From Saccharopolyspora dendranthemae (GTDB lineage: Bacteria; Actinomycetota; Actinomycetes; Mycobacteriales; Pseudonocardiaceae), in the NCBI RefSeq assembly GCF_007829955.1, contig NZ_VIWX01000001.1, positions 496,001-560,000 of the forward strand: DNA of 64,000 nt, given 5' to 3'. Below the pieces are notes generated by a model. The model searched no databases. It was given only the letters and a program-made list of their open reading frames with translations, and was not told the DNA's origin. This document shows, piece by piece, positions 58,135 through 64,000 of the stretch (position 1 is its first letter; the number at the start of each line of letters is the position of its first letter). Made by a program: the position numbers and the translations under genes.

Positions 58135-59946
58135 GTGACCACAACCGAGCAGGTACACCGAGCCGTCGACGGCCTGACCATCCCGGGCCTGCTGCGCCGC
58201 AACGCGCAGGACTTCCCCGACCAGCCCGCGCTCACCAGCGGGATCGACCCCGACGCCGGCACCCTGACCTGGTCCCAGCTGCGCACCGAGGTCGCCGCGC
58301 TGACCACCGGGTTCACCGCTCTGGGCGTGCGACGCGGCGACCGCGTGCTGATCTCGATGTCCAAGCGGCCTGAGCACTGGGTGGTCGACCTCGCGGCGAT
58401 CCACATCGGTGCGCTGCCCTGCACCACCTACGACACCCTGAGCACCGAGCAGATCCGCTTCGTCGCCCAGCACAGCAAGGCGACGGTCCTGGTGCTGGAG
58501 GGCGAGGAGCAGCTGCGCCGCTGGCGCCCGGTGCTCGGCGAGCTGCCCCACCTGCGGACCGTCGTGACCGTGGACCCGGACATCACCCCCGACCCGAGCT
58601 TCGTCGACTACGCCGACCTCCGCGGTGAACCTCCGCACCCCGACGCCGCTTTCGAGAAGCTCGTCGACCAGGCCGATCCGGACTCGCCGCTGACCGTCGT
58701 CTACACCTCCGGCACCACCGGCGACCCCAAGGGCGTCGTGCTCACGCATCGCAACGTCATCCACGAGTCGCTGATGCAGGATCACCTCGTCCACGTCCCC
58801 GAGCACCCGCGGTCGGTCGCCTACCTGCCGCTGGCGCACATCGCCGAGCGCGTGCTGGGCATCTACATGCCGATCTGCAACGCCGGCCACGTCACCCTCT
58901 GCGAGGACCAGGCCCAGCTGCTGCCGACGCTGGCTTCGGTGCGCCCCCACGGCTTCTTCGGCGTTCCCCGGGTGTGGGAGAAGCTCGCCGCGGGCCTGCG
59001 GGCGAAGCTGGCCGCGCTCCCGGCGGATCAGGCCGGGGCGATCGAGCAGGCGCGCGAGATCGCGCTGGAGGTCTTCCGGCTGCGATCAGCGGGCGAGGCG
59101 GTTCCGGCCGAGCTGGCGCAGCGCTACGAGCAGGTCGACGAAGCGGCACTGCGACCGATCCGCGCGGCCATCGGGCTCGAGGACTGCCACCGCGCGTTCA
59201 GCGGCGCCGCCCCGATCCCCACGAGTGCGCTGGAATTCCTGGCGAGCATCGGGCTCGCCGTCTACGAGGTGTGGGGGCTCAGCGAGACGACCGGCGCGGC
59301 GACGGTGAGCACCCCGGAGGTCTTCGCGCTCGGCGCGGTCGGGCGGCCGGGCCCCGGCATGGAGGTCCGCGTGGCCGAGGACGGCGAGCTGCTGGTGCGC
59401 GGCCCGGTGGTCTTCGCGGGCTACCTGCAGGAGGACGGCGCGATCGACCCGGCCACCGACGCCGAGGGGTGGCTGCCCACCGGCGACATCGGGGCGCTGG
59501 ACGAGCGCGGCATCGTGCGGATCACCGACCGCAAGAAGGAGATCATCATCACCGCGGGTGGCAAGAACATCGCGCCCACCAAGGTCGAATCGCTGCTGCG
59601 GGCGCACCCGCTCGTCGGCCAGGCCGTGGCGATCGGCGACGAGCGCCGCTACGTGACCGCGCTGCTGGTGCTCGACGAGGACGCCGCTCCCGGGTGGGCC
59701 AAGTCCCACGGCGTCGACACGACCGATCTCCGGGAGCTCGCCGCCCACCCCGAGGTGCGCAGCGCTCTGGAGGAAGCGGTGGCGCGGGCCAACCAGGCGC
59801 TGGCCCGGGTCGAGCAGGTCAAGACCTTCCGGGTTCTCGCGGGTCCGTGGAGCGCCGAGTCCGGCGAGCTCACGCCCAAGCTCAGCCTCCGCCGGAAGGT
59901 GATCGCCGAGCGTTACGCGGACACCGTCGAAGGGATGTACCGGTGA
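58135..59946 (+). CDS. FadD15-like long-chain fatty-acyl-CoA ligase
   Basis: The 603-residue ANL-family enzyme has the P-loop TVVYTSGTTGDPKGVVLTHR, then YLPLAHIAERVLGIYMPICN, the segment YEVWGLSETTGAATVSTPE, then WLPTGDIGALDERGIVRITD, and RKKEIIITAGGKNIAPTKVE. The LAHIAER and GGKNIAP forms are usual in long-chain ligases of the FadD15/AMP-binding branch. The C-terminal Lys is in LTPKLSLRRKVI. GTG 58135 follows GGAGGGAACAGGCC. Together with the TetR and mce genes it points to import and activation of a lipid or sterol side chain. Confidence 0.9.
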   Translation: MTTTEQVHRAVDGLTIPGLLRRNAQDFPDQPALTSGIDPDAGTLTWSQLRTEVAALTTGFTALGVRRGDRVLISMSKRPEHWVVDLAAIHIGALPCTTYDTLSTEQIRFVAQHSKATVLVLEGEEQLRRWRPVLGELPHLRTVVTVDPDITPDPSFVDYADLRGEPPHPDAAFEKLVDQADPDSPLTVVYTSGTTGDPKGVVLTHRNVIHESLMQDHLVHVPEHPRSVAYLPLAHIAERVLGIYMPICNAGHVTLCEDQAQLLPTLASVRPHGFFGVPRVWEKLAAGLRAKLAALPADQAGAIEQAREIALEVFRLRSAGEAVPAELAQRYEQVDEAALRPIRAAIGLEDCHRAFSGAAPIPTSALEFLASIGLAVYEVWGLSETTGAATVSTPEVFALGAVGRPGPGMEVRVAEDGELLVRGPVVFAGYLQEDGAIDPATDAEGWLPTGDIGALDERGIVRITDRKKEIIITAGGKNIAPTKVESLLRAHPLVGQAVAIGDERRYVTALLVLDEDAAPGWAKSHGVDTTDLRELAAHPEVRSALEEAVARANQALARVEQVKTFRVLAGPWSAESGELTPKLSLRRKVIAERYADTVEGMYR

Positions 59947-60003
59947 GATATTGGCAGCCGGACAACACCGCACATCCCGGCCGCGACCAGCACCGCTGGC
60001 CGC

Positions 60004-60034
60004 GTCAACAAGACGCTTGCGGTACCTTGTTGAC
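60004..60034. promoter_or_regulatory. Inverted repeat upstream of the TetR gene of the mce locus
   Basis: GTCAACAAG (60004-60012) is exactly inverted at 60026-60034 (CTTGTTGAC) with 13 bases between, 30 bases before the TetR start. Probable autoregulatory operator, sharing TTGTTGACA with the site before the ligase gene. Confidence 0.55.
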
Positions 60035-60063
60035 ACACGAACGGTCATCGGTGAGGAGTCGGC

Positions 60064-60684
60064 ATGAACGCCCAGCGCCCGGTCCAGCGGCGACGGATGG
60101 AGCCCGACGCGCGGCGCGCCGAGATCCTGGCGGTGGCCCGCAAGCTGTTCGGCAGGGGCAGCTTCTCGACGGTGTCCACTTCGGACATCGCGGCCGAGGC
60201 GGGCGTGGCGCGAGCGCTGATCAACCACTACTTCGGCAGCAAGCGCGAACTCTACCTGGAGGTCGTGCGGCAGATGATGGTCATCCCGGCGTCGGTCTCC
60301 GAGCGGCTGCCCCCGACGACCGCCGAGGAGCGGCTGTCGATCTGCGTGGACCGCTGGCTGGACGTCGTCGAGCGGAACCGGGACATGTGGTTGTCGGCGA
60401 TCGGCTCGGAGGCGATCGGCCACGACGACGAGGTCGAGCGGATCATGCTGGAGGCCGACGAGATCGCGACCGATCGGGTGCTGGAGGCCGCGATGATGGC
60501 CGACGTCACCGAGGGTCGCGAGAAGCTGCGGGCGATGATCCGGGCGCAGAGCGCCATGCTCAAGGCCGCGTCCCGGGAGTGGCTGGTGCGCGGCAGCCTC
60601 AGCCGCAGCGATCTGCACGTGATGCTGACCCGCTCGGTGCTGCACCTGGTGAACGTGGTGTTCCCCGCCGTTCGCGACAGCTGA
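60064..60684 (+). CDS. TetR-family regulator of the mce/FadD locus
   Basis: The 206-residue protein has the HTH RRAEILAVARKLFGRGSFST then IAAEAGVARALINHYFGSKR, and a helical ligand domain. It lies between a fatty-acyl-CoA ligase and the yrbE/mce genes in the same direction, as KstR- and Mce3R-like repressors often do. GAGGAGTCGGC precedes the ATG. It probably senses a lipid or acyl-CoA. Confidence 0.88.
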   Translation: MNAQRPVQRRRMEPDARRAEILAVARKLFGRGSFSTVSTSDIAAEAGVARALINHYFGSKRELYLEVVRQMMVIPASVSERLPPTTAEERLSICVDRWLDVVERNRDMWLSAIGSEAIGHDDEVERIMLEADEIATDRVLEAAMMADVTEGREKLRAMIRAQSAMLKAASREWLVRGSLSRSDLHVMLTRSVLHLVNVVFPAVRDS

Positions 60685-60729
60685 CCCGGAACCCGCTCTC
60701 CGGCAGCAGTTCTCGTGCGCGCGTGACGT

Positions 60730-60745
60730 CTCCCCGATCGGGGAG
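60730..60745 (+). promoter_or_regulatory. 16-bp palindrome covering the yrbEA ribosome site
   Basis: CTCCCCGATCGGGGAG is a perfect palindrome whose right arm holds the GGGGAG Shine-Dalgarno, six bases before the YrbEA ATG. Folding would hide the site, so it may attenuate translation; it could also be a DNA-binding site. Confidence 0.45.
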
Positions 60746-60751
60746 CAGCGG

Positions 60752-61549
60752 ATGAGCCGAACTCCCGGTCCCGTCGTGGACGCGCTGCTGCAAGCGGGGC
60801 TGCTGCTGGACTTCGGCGCGAGGACGGTCGCGGCCACCGCCCGCGTGCTCGCCCGCGCGCGGCTCGCCTGGCGGGAGTGCCTGCACCAGGTCCACTTCCT
60901 GGCCGTGGTCACCACGCTCCCGTCGCTGCTGGTGACGATCCCGCTGGGCGTTGTGGTGGCGCTCAACGTGGGGTCGCTGGCCAGTCAGATCGGCGCCGAG
61001 GGCTACGGCGGGGCGGTGGTCGCCTTCGTCGTGGTCGGGCAGGCCGCTCCCCTGGTGTGCGCGCTGATGATCGCCGGGATCGGCGGATCGGCGATGTGCG
61101 CCGACCTGGGCGCGCGCACGATCCGCGAGGAGATCGACGCGCTCGAGGTGATGGGCGTGCGCACGCTCGAACGCCTCGTGGTGCCGCGGGTGATCGCGGC
61201 CGTGGTGACCACGATGCTGCTGGCCTGCATCGTGATGCTGGTCGGCATCGCCACCACGTTCCTGTTCCAGGTCTCGGTCCTGGGCGCCTCGCCCGGCATG
61301 TTCCTGCAGACGCTGGTGCAGTACTCGCGCGTCTCGGACTTCGTGATGGCGCTGGTCAAAGCGGCGGCGTTCGCCGTGCTCACGGCGCTGGTGGCCTGTT
61401 TCAAGGGGATGACCGCCCAGGGCGGGCCGGGCGGGGTGGCCAACGCCGTGAACGAGGCCGTGGTGATCTGCTTCGTGTGCGTGTTCATCGCCAACACGGC
61501 CCTCACCGAGCTCTACCCCGTCCTGGTCCCGGCGAAGGGTGAGTTCTGA
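60752..61549 (+). CDS. yrbEA: YrbE/MlaE-family ABC permease A of the mce locus
   Basis: The 265-residue membrane protein has about five TM helices. LVTIPLGVVVALNVGSLASQ, then AAPLVCALMIAGIGGSAMCA, and DLGARTIREEIDALEVMGVR (the EExDAL coupling helix of MlaE) identify the family. With YrbEB it forms the permease core of an Mce lipid importer. Its stop overlaps the start of yrbEB by one base. Confidence 0.92.
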   Translation: MSRTPGPVVDALLQAGLLLDFGARTVAATARVLARARLAWRECLHQVHFLAVVTTLPSLLVTIPLGVVVALNVGSLASQIGAEGYGGAVVAFVVVGQAAPLVCALMIAGIGGSAMCADLGARTIREEIDALEVMGVRTLERLVVPRVIAAVVTTMLLACIVMLVGIATTFLFQVSVLGASPGMFLQTLVQYSRVSDFVMALVKAAAFAVLTALVACFKGMTAQGGPGGVANAVNEAVVICFVCVFIANTALTELYPVLVPAKGEF

Positions 61550-62382
61550 TGCTCGCCGCGCCGTCCCGGATCGCCTCGTCGGTCGTGAGCAACCTGGCGC
61601 TGATCGGGCTGCACGTGACCTTCTACGTCCGCGCGATCGCGGGCGTCCCGGCCGTTCTGGTGCGCTACCCCAAGCACATCGTGCGGCTGGTGACCGAGAT
61701 CAGCTTCGGCTCGGCGTCGCTGCTGGCCGGTGGCGGGACGGTCGGCGTGGTCTTCGCGATGTCGTTCGTCTCCAGCACGCAGGTCGGCCTGGAGGGCTAC
61801 CGAGGCCTCGACCTGCTGGGCATGTCACCGATGACCGGGCTGATGGGCGCACTGGTCAACACCCGCGAGATCGCGCCGATCGTGGCCAGCATCGCGCTCG
61901 CGGCGAAGGTCGGGACCGGTTTCACCGCGCAGCTGGGCACCATGCGGGTCGCGGAGGAGATCGACGCGCTGGAATCGCTGGCGATCCCGTCGCTGCGCTA
62001 CCTGGTCAGCACCCGGATGGCCGCGGCGTTCATCTCGGTGATCCCGCTGTACCTGGTGGGGTTGTTCGCCTCGTACATGGCCACCGGATTCGCCATCGTC
62101 TACCTCAACGGCGACTCCCCCGGCACCTACAACGCCTACTTCCACCTGGCGCTCACCCCGACCGACGTGCTGTTCTCGCTGGTCAAGGCAGTGGTGTTCG
62201 CGCTGATCGTGACCTTGATCCACTGCGCGCACGGCTACTACGCGACCGGCGGCCCGGAGGGCGTCGGCAAGGCGGCCGGGCGTGCGCTGCGCACCAGCAT
62301 CGTGGCGATCACGGTGGTCGACGTGCTGCTGAGCCTGCTGTTCTGGGGCGTGCGGCCCTCGCTGCCGGCGCTGGGGTTGTGA
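61549..62382 (+). CDS. yrbEB: YrbE/MlaE-family ABC permease B of the mce locus
   Basis: The 277-residue protein has FGSASLLAGGGTVGVVFAMS, then REIAPIVASIALAAKVGTGF, and MRVAEEIDALESLAIPSLRY. It is the second permease of the Mce transporter. It overlaps yrbEA by one base and is followed after four bases by the first mce gene. Confidence 0.92.
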   Translation: MLAAPSRIASSVVSNLALIGLHVTFYVRAIAGVPAVLVRYPKHIVRLVTEISFGSASLLAGGGTVGVVFAMSFVSSTQVGLEGYRGLDLLGMSPMTGLMGALVNTREIAPIVASIALAAKVGTGFTAQLGTMRVAEEIDALESLAIPSLRYLVSTRMAAAFISVIPLYLVGLFASYMATGFAIVYLNGDSPGTYNAYFHLALTPTDVLFSLVKAVVFALIVTLIHCAHGYYATGGPEGVGKAAGRALRTSIVAITVVDVLLSLLFWGVRPSLPALGL

Positions 62383-62386
62383 GCCG

Positions 62387-63544
62387 ATGGCACGCAGGAG
62401 CGAACGGGCGTCCCTGGCCTTGCGCGGAGCTGCGGCGATCGCGGTCCTGGCTCTCGGCGCGGTGGCCGCCGTCGCGGGCAGTGCCGGGATGTTCCGGTCC
62501 GAACCGGAGGTGACGACGACGCTGCCCGCCGCGGCAGGACCGATCCGGGAGAGCACCCCGGTGCAGTTCCGCGGCATCGAGGTCGGGACGCTCGCGGAGG
62601 TCGAACCGGACGACGGCGGTGCGCGGCTGACCCTGCGGCTCGACCCGGAGCGGATCAGCGAGATCCCGGCCGACGTCGTGGTCAGGCTGCTTCCCCGAAC
62701 CCTGTTCGGCAACCAGTACCTCGACCTCGCCGGACCCGAGAGGCGCAGCGGCGCAAGGCTCGTGGCGGGGGCGGAACTCGCCCCGGACACCTCGCGGCCC
62801 ACCGCGCAGCTCTACACCACCTACACGCGGATGTACCAGCTGCTCGACGCGCTGGAACCCGCGCAGCTGCAGGTGGCCCTGACGGCTGTGGCAGACTCGC
62901 TGCGGGGGCGCGGGGCGCGGCTGGGCGGGATGATCGACGACAGCGCCGCGCTGATGGACGAGGCCGCGCCCGTCCTGGACGGCCTCGGAGCCGACCTGCG
63001 GACGATGGCCGCGGTCAGCGACGATCTGCGGGCCGCTGCCCCGGATCTCGTCCGGACGCTGGACAACGCGGTCGCGCTGTCGGCGGTGGTGGTCCAGGAG
63101 CGGGAGAACATCGGTTCGCTGCTCTCCGGCGGCATCGAGGCCACCGACCGGGCCCAGCGCTTCCTCGACGCCAACGGCGATCGGGCCGTGCAGCTGGTGC
63201 GCACCGCCGACCCGATCACCGACATCCTGAACGCGAATCCGGGCGCGCTCGGCGACGCCAAGGCGGGCGTCGACGCCTTCCTGGACGGCGCGAACCGCGC
63301 GTTCTCCACGGGGTTCTTCAAGATCCGCGCGAAGGCGAGCCTGGAGAGCCCGCACCCCTACGACGCGCGGGACTGCCCGCGCTACGGCGCGCTGCGCGGC
63401 CCGAACTGCGCGGCGGCCGACGCCGGCCCGATCGGTCCCGTCGGCTCGCCGCAGGAGGACGAGGTCCTGCGGCGGCTCGCTCCGCTGCTGCCCGCGCCGG
63501 AGGGCGCGCCGCCGGCTCCCCCGTCGCCGGACCTGCTCGGGTGA
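62387..63544 (+). CDS. MCE-family lipid-transport protein (first)
   Basis: The 385-residue protein has an N-terminal TM (GAAAIAVLALGAVAAVAGSA), then an MCE domain with STPVQFRGIEVGTLAEVEPD and DVVVRLLPRTLFGNQYLDLA. A helical region of about 200 residues follows (QLLDALEPAQLQVALTAVAD), and a Pro-rich C-terminus. Mce proteins form the needle that carries lipids across the cell envelope. The order after yrbEAB suggests MceA. Confidence 0.88.
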   Translation: MARRSERASLALRGAAAIAVLALGAVAAVAGSAGMFRSEPEVTTTLPAAAGPIRESTPVQFRGIEVGTLAEVEPDDGGARLTLRLDPERISEIPADVVVRLLPRTLFGNQYLDLAGPERRSGARLVAGAELAPDTSRPTAQLYTTYTRMYQLLDALEPAQLQVALTAVADSLRGRGARLGGMIDDSAALMDEAAPVLDGLGADLRTMAAVSDDLRAAAPDLVRTLDNAVALSAVVVQERENIGSLLSGGIEATDRAQRFLDANGDRAVQLVRTADPITDILNANPGALGDAKAGVDAFLDGANRAFSTGFFKIRAKASLESPHPYDARDCPRYGALRGPNCAAADAGPIGPVGSPQEDEVLRRLAPLLPAPEGAPPAPPSPDLLG

Positions 63545-63584
63545 TGCTCGGCCCGGTGGTGCGCGGCTCGGAGGTGATGACGCC

Positions 63585-64000
63585 GTGAAGCGCGTGCCGT
63601 GGATCAGGCTCGCAGGGTTCGTGGTCGTCTCGCTGCTGTGCGGGACCGTCGTGATCAACACCATCGGCAACCCGGTCCTCGGCTCGACCCGGCAGTACCG
63701 CGCGGTGTTCACCAACGCCGAGGGGCTGATCCCGGGCAGCGACGTGATGGTCGCGGGCGTGCGCGTCGGCAAGGTCAGCGAGGTCGCGCTCGACGACGGG
63801 CTCGCCCGGGTGTCCTTCGAGCTCGCCGCCGACCAGCGGATCCCGTCGGGTGGCGTGGCGGCGGTGCGCTACGCGGACATGCTCGGCGGCCGATTCCTGT
63901 CGCTCGCACCCGGTTCGGGCGGGCCGCCGCTGACCGAGGGCGCGGAGATCCCGCTGGAGCGGACGCGTCCGCCGCTGGATCTCACGGCTCTGCTCAACGG
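63585..64000 (+). CDS. MCE-family lipid-transport protein (second), cut by window edge
   Basis: The first 138 residues are visible: a TM (IRLAGFVVVSLLCGTVVINT) and the MCE domain start (YRAVFTNAEGLIPGSDVMVA then GVRVGKVSEVALDDGLARVS), with MLGGRFLSLAPG. It starts at GTG 63585 after GGAGGTGATGACGCC. By order it is MceB. The rest of the mce operon lies beyond the window. Confidence 0.88.
   Translation, partial: MKRVPWIRLAGFVVVSLLCGTVVINTIGNPVLGSTRQYRAVFTNAEGLIPGSDVMVAGVRVGKVSEVALDDGLARVSFELAADQRIPSGGVAAVRYADMLGGRFLSLAPGSGGPPLTEGAEIPLERTRPPLDLTALLN

Overview
The window is high-GC (about 70 percent by eye), densely coded actinomycete chromosome. Tandem DUF397 plus XRE/DUF5753 genes, a FadD17-like ligase, an mce locus, a PopR-like regulator beside clpP genes, and many GTG starts with strong Shine-Dalgarno sites point to Pseudonocardiales, perhaps Saccharopolyspora. 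That placement is inference. No rRNA, tRNA, CRISPR array, transposase or prophage was seen.

Layout. 1-9127: a small terpenoid or meroterpenoid cluster. It holds a P450 (cut by the window edge), a squalene-hopene-cyclase-fold protein without the DXDD acid, a HisC-type aminotransferase, a polyprenyl diphosphate synthase, a UbiA-family membrane enzyme, a flavin monooxygenase, a family-2 methyltransferase and an Fe(II)/2-oxoglutarate dioxygenase. 9203-12037: a large one-TM protein with an extracytoplasmic binding-protein domain. 12143-16409: a Tat-exported GH43-like protein, a WYL regulator divergent from a VOC protein, and an ARMT1-like protein. 16598-25180: a CoA-ester catabolic operon (LLM oxidoreductase, MmgE/PrpD, acyl-CoA dehydrogenase, CaiB transferase, MaoC hydratase, MFS, CitE lyase) divergent from a FadR-type regulator; an itaconate-like C5 acid is a plausible substrate. 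25290-27995: an 11-residue-repeat protein with a small partner, divergent from a small protein and an SRPBCC protein. 28153-32874: GtrA-like protein, secreted lipase, orphan Pycsar-effector-like membrane protein, MHS transporter, LLM oxidoreductase. 32893-34515: XRE/DUF397 module with two tiny divergent genes. 34627-38705: membrane protein, then an MHS transporter and FadD17-like ligase operon. 38953-40495: a clpP pair, one lacking the catalytic serine, convergent with a PopR-like gene. 40557-42578: YdcF-like protein, zinc-ribbon protein, HtrA-like protease.

42685-45628 is the best candidate for an undescribed system: three translationally coupled genes encoding a ParA-type ATPase, a SAP/Rho-N-like protein, and a protein combining RAMA-like, CBS-pair and HEPN-like regions with an RX4H motif. 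I infer a conflict or DNA-surveillance role, but no function is shown by the sequence.

45807-49107: TetR, MFS pump and TetX-like monooxygenase around a palindromic operator. 49119-53447: TPR protein and an efeUOB iron-uptake operon with an iron-box-like site. 53874-57834: LysR, SDR, DUF4345, AraC and MpaB-like genes. 58135-64000: FadD15-like ligase, TetR and the start of an mce lipid-transport operon running off the edge.

Two families of palindromic elements recur at gene ends: a 34-46 bp perfect palindrome (12092, 41581) and a 68-bp element (25211, 38695). Both probably act as terminators.
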